DNA from: Zobellia nedashkovskayae
Lineage (GTDB): Bacteria > Bacteroidota > Bacteroidia > Flavobacteriales > Flavobacteriaceae
DNA: 64,000 bases
Assembly (NCBI RefSeq): GCF_015330125.1
Contig: NZ_JADDXR010000002.1
Location: 2,430,685 to 2,494,684 of the forward strand
Direction: 5' to 3'
The first letter of the stretch is position 1, and every line of letters begins with the position of its first letter. The notes under the pieces were generated by a model. That model searched no databases. It was not told the origin of the DNA and saw only the letters and a program-made list of their open reading frames with translations. Positions 35,589 to 47,970 of the stretch are shown piece after piece. The position numbers were made by a program, and so were the translations under genes.

Positions 35589-36633
35589 ATTCTCCTCGTA
35601 GACCGTCAATAAAGTTATTGTTACCTGCTTTGTCTACATGGTAATGATAGCCTCTTACTTTATCATAGTGACCTCTTGACTCATCTAAATCTGTGTATTC
35701 TTTTCCGTTTGCATCTGTATTTTCAAATATTCCATATCCGTCAAAGGCATAACCGATCATGGCAGAATGATTATCTGTTTGTTTTATTTTTTTAGAAACT
35801 CCTGTAGCTGCATGGTAATGATAACCCGCATTCAAATTTATATGCCCACCAGCATCGTCAAATGGAGCTAAGGTATAAGCGCCTAAAATATTATCTACAG
35901 GTGCAGGAGCGTTAAAAACCACACCGTTAAACGCTAATCCTCTATCTGAAGGCATAGTTGAATTTCCTTCTGGACCTCCATGTCCTTTAGGTCCGCCTTC
36001 TGGTCGTTCAGGTCTTTCATGTCCGTCAGCTCCAGGAGGAGGTCCGCCACCTGGTCTACTTGAGAATGTGTAAGGGGTAACCGCTTTTTTAGGGGTAACA
36101 GGAATATAATAGGTGTGTTGGATATCGGATATATAAGAAGGCAGACATTCAACACAATAATTTTGATATTCTTCTCCTACATTTGGGTTTGCGGCTTCTT
36201 TGCACTCTTGTAGGTTTTTTGTTTTGGTGATTTCGCCAGTTTCCTTATCATATAACATCCAGGTATCATCTTCATAAAAGGTGGCTAAATTTTTCACAAA
36301 ATCACCATCTACATCATACACTTTTCCATCTTCCAACCAAATACCACCAGCAGATGCATCGTCCGAAATATTACTGGGGCACCAAGGTCCCATTTCGTGA
36401 TCTGTGGGGGTTGAGGTAACTACTATTTTATAACAATCTGCAGTGGAACCATCAGATAGGGTTCTACTTTCTATTACAATAGGTTCGGCTAATCCACCAG
36501 AAAGAAAGTTTTCGCTCTTAACAGAGATAGTCACTTTATCATCTGTTACGCTAGATTTATTGTCTTTACACGCTATAAAACCTGTTATTAGTAATAAACT
36601 TAAAGCGAGAAGTTTAAATTGATTTTTTATCAT
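35578..36633 (-). CDS. YHYH domain lipoprotein
   Basis: 351 residues. The signal peptide ends ITGFIAC (lipid Cys 22). The YHYH signature occurs twice, in GYHYHAATG and RGYHYHVDK, with a third histidine-rich motif near HINLNAGYHYH. A Gly/Pro-rich low-complexity segment (about 195-230, GGGPPPGADGHERPERPEGG) lies in the middle. YHYH proteins are secreted and of unknown function; the paired Tyr/His clusters suggest metal binding. It overlaps the downstream membrane protein gene by 11 nt and lies between katG and the cyd genes. Confidence 0.82.
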   Translation of the reverse strand: MIKNQFKLLALSLLLITGFIACKDNKSSVTDDKVTISVKSENFLSGGLAEPIVIESRTLSDGSTADCYKIVVTSTPTDHEMGPWCPSNISDDASAGGIWLEDGKVYDVDGDFVKNLATFYEDDTWMLYDKETGEITKTKNLQECKEAANPNVGEEYQNYCVECLPSYISDIQHTYYIPVTPKKAVTPYTFSSRPGGGPPPGADGHERPERPEGGPKGHGGPEGNSTMPSDRGLAFNGVVFNAPAPVDNILGAYTLAPFDDAGGHINLNAGYHYHAATGVSKKIKQTDNHSAMIGYAFDGYGIFENTDANGKEYTDLDESRGHYDKVRGYHYHVDKAGNNNFIDGLRGEYAL

Positions 36634-36787
36634 GATGGTTAGTTATGTGGTTCTGATGAAATACGCTAGTTGGATTTAATTTTATTCTCAAAAGTAAAAC
36701 CTCAAAATAATACGACTTTATAAAAGTACACAAATGAATGGTTTAAGCATCTGAAAACACTTAAATTCTCTTCTGAAAATGGCTCAT

Positions 36788-36821
36788 AAAAAAGCGGCTC
36801 CGGTAAAGAACCGAAGCCGCT
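36788..36821 (-). terminator. Terminator of katG
   Basis: On the minus strand the GC-rich stem AGCGGCTTCGG / CCGGAGCCGCT with loop TTCTTTA is followed by six T. It lies about 30 nt past the katG stop. Confidence 0.85.
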
Positions 36822-36852
36822 GACATATTAATAAATTACTTGCTGTAGTTTT

Positions 36853-39695
<2,843 letters not shown>

Positions 39696-41690
39696 ATGAT
39701 GGCAACTAAGAAAAATATAACTTCAAAAAATACTACCACTCCTGGAGATAATGAAAATTGTTGTGGTAACCATGACCATGGTCACGACCATGGGAATGCA
39801 ACAAATGGGTTTAAGCAATATATTCCTGCAATAGGTAGTTTTATTTTATTGATGATTGGTATTGCATTAGATTATTTTAATGTGGTCTTCTTTAAGGGTT
39901 GGGTAAGAATAATATGGTATTCAGTTGCCTATATCCCTGTGGGATTCCCTGTGGTAAAGTTGGGATGGAATAATATTCTAAAAGGGAGTTTTTTTACAGA
40001 GTTTTTTTTAATGTCTATTGCAACTATTGGAGCTTTTGCCATTGGTGAATATCCAGAAGGGGTTGCCGTAATGCTCTTTTATGCGGTGGGAGAATTGTTT
40101 CAAGATGCAGCAGTTTCGCGTGCAAAAGGTAACATTCAAGCTTTGTTGGATGTTAGGCCAAAATCTGCTCATGTATTAAGAAATGGCAACTACGTAACCG
40201 TTGCTCCCGAAACTGTATTAGTGGGGGAGCGATTGCAAGTGCGTGTGGGAGAGAAAATTCCGTTGGATGGTAAATTGTTGTCTAATAGGGCTAGTTTGAA
40301 TACTGCTGCTATTTCAGGAGAAAGTAAACCAGCATCAATTACCAAAGGAGAGAAAGTATTTGAAGGTAGTGTTAATCTAGATGGCGTAATTGAGGTAGAA
40401 ACTACTAAAGAGTTTAAGGATAGTTCCATTGCCCGTATTCTAGACATGGTGCAAAATGCTACGGCAAGAAAGTCCAAAACGGAACTGTTCATTCGGAAAT
40501 TTGCTAAAATTTATACGCCAATCGTTGTTTTCTTGGCTATAGGCCTAACCTTATTACCATTCTTTTTTGTTGAGGATTATGTATTTGAGGATTGGTTGTA
40601 TCGTGCACTTATTTTCTTAGTGGTTTCTTGTCCTTGTGCATTGGTTATTTCAATTCCTCTTGGGTATTTTGGTGGGTTAGGTGCGGCCTCCCGCAATGGT
40701 ATTCTATTTAAAGGTGCTTCCTTTTTAGATACTATGACAAAAATTAACACGGTAGCGATGGATAAAACAGGTACCGTTACAAAAGGTGTTTTTAAAATCA
40801 AGGACATAGTTGTCTCTGGCGGAGCTAAAGTAGAGGGCAGTGCGTCCTATAATAAGGACTTTATGGATTATCTCATGGCTATGGAATCCCAATCAACACA
40901 CCCCATAGCAAAAGCCATTTTAGCCTATAAACAAGATGAAGCAGGGAATTATATAGCTACCAAGGTTTCAGAAATTGCGGGAAAGGGATTAAAAGGTACT
41001 GTTAATGGCAGAAATGTATTGGTAGGTAATAAAGCTTTAATGGAAGCTCACGGAATTACAATTCCTGAAGAAACGCGGGCCATTGTAGAAACTATGGTGA
41101 TGGTAGGTATAGATGACAAGTTTTCTGGCTACGTTACTATTGCCGATGAACTTAAAGACGATGCCCATAGGGCTATAGAAGAAATAAAAAAAGCAGGTAT
41201 TTCAAATATCATAATGCTTTCTGGAGATAAGGATTCAATTACTCAGGAAGTAGCAAAAGAACTTGAAATTAATAATGCCAAAGGCGGATTGTTGCCAGAA
41301 GAGAAACTGAATGAAGTGGAAAACTTAAAAAATATACCCGGTGCATTAGTAGCTTTTATTGGAGATGGTATCAATGATGCGCCCGTATTGGCCGCGAGTG
41401 ATGTTGGTATTGCTATGGGTGGTTTGGGAAGTGATGTAGCCATAGAAACAGCGGATATAATTATTCAAACAGATCAACCTAGCAAGGTGGCACAGGCCAT
41501 TGCCATTGGCAAATCAACACGTAAAATAGTATGGCAGAATATTGGCTTAGCATTTGGGGTTAAGGCAATTGTTCTATTTCTTGGTGCTATTGGAATTGCT
41601 ACTATGTGGGAAGCTGTTTTTGCCGATGTTGGTGTAGCTATACTTGCTATTTTAAATGCAGTGCGTTTGCAGCATATGAAATGGGATTAA
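39696..41690 (+). CDS. Heavy-metal P1B-type ATPase, probably Zn/Cd exporter
   Basis: An inner-membrane cation pump of 664 residues. The N-terminus has no HMA domain but a CC pair (22-23) and an HDHGHDHG run that can bind metal. Then come the A-domain TGES-equivalent AISGESKPAS, transmembrane CPC (SCPCALVISIP), the phosphorylated Asp in DKTGTVT, the HP motif STHPIAKA and the hinge GDGINDAP. The last membrane segments read GVKAIVLFLG and AVFADVGVAIL, matching the Lys and Asp that define ZntA-type (P1B-2) Zn/Cd/Pb pumps. Two adjacent ATGs (39696, 39699) are possible starts. Monocistronic or leading the TonB receptor 136 nt downstream. Confidence 0.93.
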   Translation: MMATKKNITSKNTTTPGDNENCCGNHDHGHDHGNATNGFKQYIPAIGSFILLMIGIALDYFNVVFFKGWVRIIWYSVAYIPVGFPVVKLGWNNILKGSFFTEFFLMSIATIGAFAIGEYPEGVAVMLFYAVGELFQDAAVSRAKGNIQALLDVRPKSAHVLRNGNYVTVAPETVLVGERLQVRVGEKIPLDGKLLSNRASLNTAAISGESKPASITKGEKVFEGSVNLDGVIEVETTKEFKDSSIARILDMVQNATARKSKTELFIRKFAKIYTPIVVFLAIGLTLLPFFFVEDYVFEDWLYRALIFLVVSCPCALVISIPLGYFGGLGAASRNGILFKGASFLDTMTKINTVAMDKTGTVTKGVFKIKDIVVSGGAKVEGSASYNKDFMDYLMAMESQSTHPIAKAILAYKQDEAGNYIATKVSEIAGKGLKGTVNGRNVLVGNKALMEAHGITIPEETRAIVETMVMVGIDDKFSGYVTIADELKDDAHRAIEEIKKAGISNIIMLSGDKDSITQEVAKELEINNAKGGLLPEEKLNEVENLKNIPGALVAFIGDGINDAPVLAASDVGIAMGGLGSDVAIETADIIIQTDQPSKVAQAIAIGKSTRKIVWQNIGLAFGVKAIVLFLGAIGIATMWEAVFADVGVAILAILNAVRLQHMKWD

Positions 41691-41825
41691 TACTATAGCT
41701 AAAATTCCTTTAATGTACTGGTTTTCTCAGGCTAGAGCAAGATTGTTAAAATTGTTAAATTGCTGTTATTGAGTTCTGTGGGATGGTTTTTTTAATGCAT
41801 TTTTATATTCCAAACAACCCATACC

Positions 41826-44207
41826 ATGCATTTAAAACTTAACTCCACTTTTTTTACCCTGTTTTTGGCGTTACTGATTACAAACATAAATCTTGCCCAG
41901 GATGGTGAGATTGAAATTGTAGGAACTGTCGTTGAACAATCTAGTGGGCAACCAGTGGCTTTCGCTACAGTTTTAATAGGAGATAAAACCACACAAAAGG
42001 GAATTACAGGTACTACCACTTTAGATGACGGTACATTTAGTTTAAAGACTGTTGCTCAGAACTACTTTATTGAAATTAGTTTTATTGGCTTTGAGAAAAA
42101 AAGGTTCGACAATCTCGTGCCCGCAAACGGAGTTATTGATATGGGGCAAGTAAAATTGAATCAAGATGCTCAACAGCTTTCAGAAGTTGTTGTTGAAGGG
42201 GAAGTATCAAGAACACAATTCAAATTAGATAAGCGCGTATTTAATGTAGGCAAGGATATTAGTAGTACTGGGGCAAGTGCATTAGAGGTTTTGAATAATG
42301 TACCATCGGTAAATGTAAATATTGAAGGACAGATTAGCTTACGCGGAAGTCAAGGAGTACAAGTGTTAATAAATGGAAAACCTTCAATTCTTACCGGCGA
42401 GGGTGGAAATGCTTTGGGAACGATTACCTCAGATATGATAGAGAGGGTAGAGGTTATTACCAATCCTTCTGCTAAATATGATGCAGAGGGTACTTCGGGA
42501 ATAATCAATATCGTCATAAAAAAAGAAGAGCGGGAAGGCTTTAACGGTTCTATAAGTCTAAACACAGGTTCACCGGACAATCATAGTTTTGGATTAAGTT
42601 TAAATCGCCGTACGGAACGCTTTAATCTATTTAGTCAGCTGGGCGCTGGTTATCGGGAATTACCTAACGATACGGAAAACATTAACCGAAACCTGATAGA
42701 CGGTACGTCCATTTCTTCAATAGGAGAGGAGTTTAGAAATGAAGAGTTTTATAATATTATTCTTGGCACGGACTATTACATCAATGAAAACAATGTATTG
42801 ACCCTTTCTGGGAATTTTGCCTATGAAATAGAAGATCAGCCTTCGCAAACCAATTATGAATCTAGAGATGCAGATAACCAATTAGTTTCCGAATGGGAAC
42901 GTACAGAAACTACTGAAGCTACCAACCCTAAATATCAGTATGAGCTTCAATATAAAAGCGATTTTAAAGACCATGAAGATCATGACCTTTTATTTAGTGC
43001 ATTGGGGAATTTTTTTGGTAAGGATCAATCTTCCGATTTTGACGACGTAACTATTTCTGGTGATGATAGTGATGCTAAACAACGAACCCGAACAGAGTTT
43101 AAGGAAGCTGAGTATACTTTTAAATTAGATTACACTCGTCCGTTCAATGAACAATGGACTATGGAGGTTGGTGGTCAATATGTAATGAACGATGTAAGCA
43201 ATGATTACGAAGTTGATGATTTAGAAAATGACATTTTTGTCTCCAATGAAGGTTTGACCAATGTGTTTGAATATGACCAAAAGGTTTTAGCAGCTTATGG
43301 TACCGGAGCATACGAAGGTGAAAAATGGGGTGTTAAAGCTGGTGTTCGTATGGAAAATACAAACCTTAATACCTTATTGAAAAATACAGATCAGAAGAAT
43401 GATCAGAAGTATACCAACCTCTTTCCAAGTGCCCATTCTTCGTATAAATTTAGTGATAGGGTTTCTATGCAGGCAGGATATTCGCGTAGAGTATATAGAC
43501 CAGATTTGTGGGATTTGAATCCTTTCTTCAATATTAGAAATAACTTTAATATCCGCCAAGGTAATCCAGACTTACAACCAGAATATACAGATTCTTATGA
43601 GGTTACCAGTATTTATGTTTTGGGTAAAGCATCACTTAATTTTAGTGTTTATCACCGTTACACAACAGAGGTAATTGAATCTATTTATACCTATGAAGAT
43701 GATGTTACCATTAGCAAACCAGAAAACATTGGCACGAACAAGGCCACGGGTATAGAGTTCAATGGAAAGTATAGCCCTTTAAAATGGTTTTCAATTACTA
43801 GTGATTTAAACTATAATAGATTTGTAAGGGAGGGGAGTTTAGATACGCAAGTATTTGATTTTAATGCGGATAGGTGGTCTGCTAAAGTGATGACTAAAAT
43901 TAAACTACCTGCAGATATTGATTTTGAAGCTACCGGGAATTACCAAAGTAGTTATGAAACAGTACAAGGAAACACGAGCGATAACTTATTTTTAGATCTA
44001 GGTGCACGCAAGAAAATATTGAAAGGAAAAGGCGTAGTAAATTTTAGTGTGAGGGATTTATTTGCTTCGCGGGTAAATGAAACAGAAACTTTACAAGAAA
44101 CTTTTTCAACTTACAGCCATAGACAACGTGGTAGGTTTATTACTTTTGGCTTCAGTTATGGTTTTGGAAAAGGCGAGGCCATGGAATACTCTGGTAGAAG
44201 AAGATAA
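41826..44207 (+). CDS. TonB-dependent receptor with carboxypeptidase-like N-domain
   Basis: An outer membrane protein of 793 residues. A signal peptide (MHLKLNSTFFTLFLALLITN, cleavage after NLA) precedes a carboxypeptidase-regulatory-like beta-sandwich (about 27-105, VVEQSSGQPVAFATVLIGD), a plug domain (about 120-225; VLNNVPSVNVNIEGQISLRG, VEVITNPSAKYDAEGTSGIINI), and a long beta-barrel ending in RFITFGFSYGFG. No SusD partner follows, so the ligand is more likely a metal chelate or small molecule than a polysaccharide; the metal ATPase upstream and PepSY-type protein downstream point the same way (inference). Confidence 0.9.
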   Translation: MHLKLNSTFFTLFLALLITNINLAQDGEIEIVGTVVEQSSGQPVAFATVLIGDKTTQKGITGTTTLDDGTFSLKTVAQNYFIEISFIGFEKKRFDNLVPANGVIDMGQVKLNQDAQQLSEVVVEGEVSRTQFKLDKRVFNVGKDISSTGASALEVLNNVPSVNVNIEGQISLRGSQGVQVLINGKPSILTGEGGNALGTITSDMIERVEVITNPSAKYDAEGTSGIINIVIKKEEREGFNGSISLNTGSPDNHSFGLSLNRRTERFNLFSQLGAGYRELPNDTENINRNLIDGTSISSIGEEFRNEEFYNIILGTDYYINENNVLTLSGNFAYEIEDQPSQTNYESRDADNQLVSEWERTETTEATNPKYQYELQYKSDFKDHEDHDLLFSALGNFFGKDQSSDFDDVTISGDDSDAKQRTRTEFKEAEYTFKLDYTRPFNEQWTMEVGGQYVMNDVSNDYEVDDLENDIFVSNEGLTNVFEYDQKVLAAYGTGAYEGEKWGVKAGVRMENTNLNTLLKNTDQKNDQKYTNLFPSAHSSYKFSDRVSMQAGYSRRVYRPDLWDLNPFFNIRNNFNIRQGNPDLQPEYTDSYEVTSIYVLGKASLNFSVYHRYTTEVIESIYTYEDDVTISKPENIGTNKATGIEFNGKYSPLKWFSITSDLNYNRFVREGSLDTQVFDFNADRWSAKVMTKIKLPADIDFEATGNYQSSYETVQGNTSDNLFLDLGARKKILKGKGVVNFSVRDLFASRVNETETLQETFSTYSHRQRGRFITFGFSYGFGKGEAMEYSGRRR

Positions 44208-44231
44208 ACCAATTAATAAATAGTAAAAATA

Positions 44232-44741
44232 ATGGGAAGAAAAACGGAAGAAAAAATGCGTACCTACCACAGATATCTAGGTTTTTTCTTAGCTGGTATA
44301 ATGGCTATGTACGCAATTAGCGGTATAATTCTAATTTTCAGGGATACCGATTTTCTTAAGAGTGAAGTTGCGGCAGAGAAAACATTAAAACCCAACATAA
44401 AAGCTGATGATGTAGGAAAGGCTCTTAAAATCAAACATTTTGAGGTAGAAAAAGAAGAGGGAGGCATCATTTATTTTGAAGGTGGTTCTTATAATAGCAA
44501 AACTGGGGTTGCATCATATACAGAGAAAAAGCTGCCTTTCGTAATAGGTAAAATGACCAAAATACATAAGGCAACTTCTAGCCAGCCTTTGTTTTTTCTG
44601 AATATTTTCTTTGGAGCGTCACTGTTGTTCTTTGTAATATCTGCATTTTGGATGTTCAGGCCTAGTGCTCCTATATTTAAGAAAGGTCTTTATTTTGCTT
44701 TAGGCGGACTCGTGCTTACGCTTATTCTACTCTTTGTTTAA
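44232..44741 (+). CDS. PepSY-associated membrane protein
   Basis: 169 residues with an N-terminal transmembrane helix after a basic start (YHRYLGFFLAGIMAMYAISGIILIF), a periplasmic part resembling a single PepSY-type domain, and two C-terminal helices (PLFFLNIFFGASLLFFVISAFWMF and GLYFALGGLVLTLILLFV). The HRYLG...GI pattern is typical of PepSY-TM proteins, which often accompany TonB receptors for iron or other metals and some of which act as reductases. It starts 24 nt after the receptor and is convergent with the response regulator, whose stop abuts. Confidence 0.78.
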   Translation: MGRKTEEKMRTYHRYLGFFLAGIMAMYAISGIILIFRDTDFLKSEVAAEKTLKPNIKADDVGKALKIKHFEVEKEEGGIIYFEGGSYNSKTGVASYTEKKLPFVIGKMTKIHKATSSQPLFFLNIFFGASLLFFVISAFWMFRPSAPIFKKGLYFALGGLVLTLILLFV

Positions 44742-45386
44742 CTAAGAATCTAGAAGACCTATTTTAATAGCATGCTTGGTTAGTCCGGCTAAATTTTTCA
44801 CTTGTAATTTTGATATGAGATTTTTACGGTAACTTTCTATAGTGTGCTTGCTTAGAAAAAGTTCATCTGCAATTTCTTGCGTAGTATATTCATTGGCAAT
44901 AAGTTTTAGCACTTGTTTTTCGCGGTCTGTAAGGTTTACCTCTTCTTGCTTTTTGTTCTCGAACATAGCATTGGTATAGGCGCGTTTTATTTCCTGCGAA
45001 AAATATTTTTCACCTTTAACTATAGTCCGCATAGCAGTTAAAAGTTCTTCTTTTTCGGCATTTTTGGGTACATAACCATCTACATTGTTTTGAATAAGTT
45101 TCTCGATCATACCTCCATCAATATGCATACTTACTACTAAGGTCTTTAGGTTAGGGTACTTTTCTTTTACCATACGGTTTAGCTCAATTCCGTCCATTTC
45201 TGGCATGCTGAGGTCGGTAATCAATAGGTGAAGCTCATTGGTTCCATTAATTTCAAGGTATTTGATGACTTGCGCTCCATTTTTGGCTGTAGTAGTTACT
45301 GAAAATTCAGGTGCGTCGCTCAAGATGCTCAGTAGACCATCAATGAACATTTTATGGTCATCTGCAATGATGAGATTATATTTCAT
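44742..45386 (-). CDS. NarL-type response regulator
   Basis: 214 residues: a receiver domain with D9/D10 in IIADDHKMF and the phosphoacceptor D58 in LLITDLSMPEMDG, then a LuxR helix-turn-helix (about 150-210; LTDREKQVLKLIANEYTTQ, KHTIESYRKNLISKL). All residues for phosphorylation are present, in contrast to the orphan regulator at 2380-3009. The start overlaps the histidine kinase gene by 11 nt, so they form a translationally coupled two-component pair. Targets are unknown; the neighbouring metal genes are convergent. Confidence 0.93.
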   Translation of the reverse strand: MKYNLIIADDHKMFIDGLLSILSDAPEFSVTTTAKNGAQVIKYLEINGTNELHLLITDLSMPEMDGIELNRMVKEKYPNLKTLVVSMHIDGGMIEKLIQNNVDGYVPKNAEKEELLTAMRTIVKGEKYFSQEIKRAYTNAMFENKKQEEVNLTDREKQVLKLIANEYTTQEIADELFLSKHTIESYRKNLISKLQVKNLAGLTKHAIKIGLLDS

Positions 45387-47295
45387 GGGATGTTGTTTTT
45401 ATGGGGATTTCTATGGAAATCACGGTACCCCTATTTTTTGATGAGTCGATGTGAAGTGAACCGTTTAATTGGTTGATTCTACTGCGTATGTTTTCAAAAC
45501 CAATGCCTTCCTTAACTTCCGAAACATCAAATCCTTGTCCGTCGTCTTCAAAAAGAAGTGACAGCTCTTTATTAAGCAAACTAAGGTGTATGTCTACATT
45601 ACTGGCCTCCGCGTGTTTAAGTGTATTGGTCATCAACTCTTGAACCACTTTATAAAGCTCCATTTGGACTTTTTCGTCCAACGCATTTATATCTACTTCT
45701 GGATGCGGATAAAAACCAATTTTTATTTTTCCGCTGCTTGAAATCGATTTTATGTATTCCCGAATCAAATCTGTAAAAGCATGTTGCTTAAATTTCTTTG
45801 GAATAAGCGTGTGAGATATATCCCGAACCAATTGGTAGGTTTCATCTAACTGGCCATTAATCTCTTTCCATTTATTAGAATCACTGGCCATAGTAGATAC
45901 CTGCAGTTTTATTCCTGCTAGGTTTCCACCAATGCTATCATGTAATTCTTGGGCAATTCTTTTCCGTTCTTCGTCTTGCCCTTCAATAGCGGCTTTGATG
46001 AGGTTTAATTCTTGTTCTTGTTTTAGCGAGGTGACTTTTTGCTTGTTTATTTCTTCTTGCTTTTTGGTCAGTTCACTTTGTGTCTGTATTTTTTGATAGT
46101 AGACATAGAGTAGTGCAATTACAGGAATCAATATAATTAAGAAGCCAATGAGAAAAGCGTTTTTGATGGTTTTTTGTCTTTCAAGTTCAGCGGCTTTTTC
46201 TATTTGATCTTCCTCTAGGCTAGAAATTGCTTTCTCTTTCTGAAGGGTTTCGTATTGTATCTCAAGTTCTTTTATAATTTCGCGCTGCTGTTTGGTACTA
46301 ATTTGGTTGTTCACACCAAAAAGTTGGGTCATTATGGCGTAAGCATTTTTATAGTCTTCTAGCTTAGAAAAACTTTGGGCTTGTACAAGTAATGCTTCTC
46401 TTTGAAACTGCAAATTTTCACGGTTTATAGCGTTAATGTAGGCAACGCTTAATGCTATATTGGCGGTTTCATACATTTCTTCCTTATAATACAGTCTGCC
46501 TAATAGTAGGGAACCTTCAAAATAAATGGCGGTAAAACTATTGGAAAGCGCTTCATTTCGAACAGATTCATAACCTTCAAATGCTTTCTCATAGTCTGCT
46601 TGTGCCTCCGCAAGTTTGGCGATTTCTAATTTTACAGTCAGTTCTTTTTCTAAATCTTTGAAGTCTGTGGCCATGCGTAACCCTTCATCAAATTCTTTCT
46701 TAGCGCGTACGTAGGCCTGCTTCCTAAGATAAGCGTTGCCCAATAAAATACGAGCTTGTATGGTCTGTTCAGGAAACTCAGTACCAAAATTAGTTATTGC
46801 TTTGGTGAGCATAGCAATGGCTTTATCTGCTTCTGATTTTAAAATATAATTATGGGCAAGACCTATTTTATTCTTGTATTGATATTCATTTGAATTTGCC
46901 GCTTCTGCATCTTGCAAGCCTTTAATGTGCCATTCAATAGATTTATCTAGAAGCCCATTAAAATGACTTCCTATACCCAAAAAGTAATGGGCTTTGGCAT
47001 AATGTAAGTTCTTGGAGGCATCCGATTTTTCCCAGTTACCCAGTTCTTTTACGTAAAGGTTGCCATAATGTAAAATAGAATCTGTATTTCCTTTTTTGAT
47101 ATGCTGTTCTGCCAATTGCTCAAAAACAGAAAACCGCTGACTTCCATAATCTGCATTTTTCAATGCTTCGTAGTAGGGAGATAACGAGTCTTCCCTTGTG
47201 TTAGGAATCGTAGAAAAGGTAACCCGTTGCGGACGGTCTGTATTTGCCGAATCTTTGCTTGCTTCTTGAGCATATAGATTAGAAAAGCAGAGCAA
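45376..47295 (-). CDS. TPR-containing sensor histidine kinase (HisKA_3 type)
   Basis: A membrane sensor kinase partnered with the regulator downstream. Order: signal region, periplasmic TPR-like helical repeats (about 40-340), a transmembrane helix (AFLIGFLIILIPVIALLYVYY, about 380-402), coiled coil, dimerisation helix with H452 in ELHDSIGGNLAGIKLQV, and the ATPase domain with VVQELMTNTLKHAEA and DDGQGFD. The first canonical start is TTG at 47295, but the frame stays open to a TAA at 47398-47400, and the residues encoded just upstream (GLYKLCSLAILL) complete a signal peptide ending SNLYAQ. The true start may be a non-standard codon such as CTG 47364 or ATT 47340. Confidence 0.9.
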   Translation of the reverse strand: MLCFSNLYAQEASKDSANTDRPQRVTFSTIPNTREDSLSPYYEALKNADYGSQRFSVFEQLAEQHIKKGNTDSILHYGNLYVKELGNWEKSDASKNLHYAKAHYFLGIGSHFNGLLDKSIEWHIKGLQDAEAANSNEYQYKNKIGLAHNYILKSEADKAIAMLTKAITNFGTEFPEQTIQARILLGNAYLRKQAYVRAKKEFDEGLRMATDFKDLEKELTVKLEIAKLAEAQADYEKAFEGYESVRNEALSNSFTAIYFEGSLLLGRLYYKEEMYETANIALSVAYINAINRENLQFQREALLVQAQSFSKLEDYKNAYAIMTQLFGVNNQISTKQQREIIKELEIQYETLQKEKAISSLEEDQIEKAAELERQKTIKNAFLIGFLIILIPVIALLYVYYQKIQTQSELTKKQEEINKQKVTSLKQEQELNLIKAAIEGQDEERKRIAQELHDSIGGNLAGIKLQVSTMASDSNKWKEINGQLDETYQLVRDISHTLIPKKFKQHAFTDLIREYIKSISSSGKIKIGFYPHPEVDINALDEKVQMELYKVVQELMTNTLKHAEASNVDIHLSLLNKELSLLFEDDGQGFDVSEVKEGIGFENIRSRINQLNGSLHIDSSKNRGTVISIEIPIKTTSHEI

Positions 47296-47374
47296 AATTG
47301 CTAAGCTGCAAAGCTTGTATAAGCCCAGTACAGGAGTAATATAAAATTTATATTTTGTTTTCAGTAGTATGGTT

Positions 47375-47869
47375 TTATCCTGGTAAGTAGATTCGTTTTA
47401 AATCGTTTCCTTCCAATTCAACAACTTTTTGTTCTATATATTTTATGAGCTTGGGACAATCCGTCTGGTAATCATCGCAAATTACGGTTTTTGACTTCTC
47501 ATTAGTAGTTAGCGTCACTATAAGTTGGCTGGTACAGGATGTTTCTGAGCCATAATGTGTCTCAAGGTTCCAAAAACCATTAGCCTCTATTTTTTTGAAA
47601 AATCCTAAAGTCTGCAAACTGTCTAAAAAAGACTGACTGTTCTTGTTATAAGTAGTGGTTTCAAAATTAGAAGATATGCCGGGTATGTGCGAGATTTTGT
47701 TTTTGGTAATTTTAAATGAATCAAAATGAAAAGCACCTCTCTGCACCAATAATGAATATCTTTTGGTTTCTTCTGAATGGGGTAGTTTTTTGTCTTTGCC
47801 CGGTTTATTTTTGGAATAGATGGCCAGAGCTAGACAGACAAGAAGTAGTTTTGGATAAATGTATTTCAT
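47375..47869 (-). CDS. Small exported protein, function unknown
   Basis: 164 residues. The N-terminus MKYIYPKLLLVCLALAIYS is a signal peptide or membrane anchor. The rest is polar, with three cysteines in the latter half (SETSCTSQ, VICDDYQTDC). No domain is recognised. It lies directly before the histidine kinase on the same strand (4-10 nt if the kinase starts upstream of TTG 47295), so it may be an accessory or sensor component of that system; this is inference from position only. Confidence 0.65.
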   Translation of the reverse strand: MKYIYPKLLLVCLALAIYSKNKPGKDKKLPHSEETKRYSLLVQRGAFHFDSFKITKNKISHIPGISSNFETTTYNKNSQSFLDSLQTLGFFKKIEANGFWNLETHYGSETSCTSQLIVTLTTNEKSKTVICDDYQTDCPKLIKYIEQKVVELEGNDLKRIYLPG

Positions 47870-47941
47870 TGTTCAGATTCTTTGTTGGTACAAATGTCAT
47901 GTTTTGTACCACTGTAAAATATACCTAGAACAGTGAAAAGT

Positions 47942-47962
47942 TACCCCCTGAAAAAGGGGGTA
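47942..47962 (-). terminator. Hairpin after ypdA, possible terminator
   Basis: TACCCCC pairs with GGGGGTA around a 7-nt loop. On the minus strand it lies 9 nt past the ypdA stop and is followed by AACTTTTC, a weak T-tract, so termination may be partial. Confidence 0.5.
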
Positions 47963-47970
47963 TGTGAATT

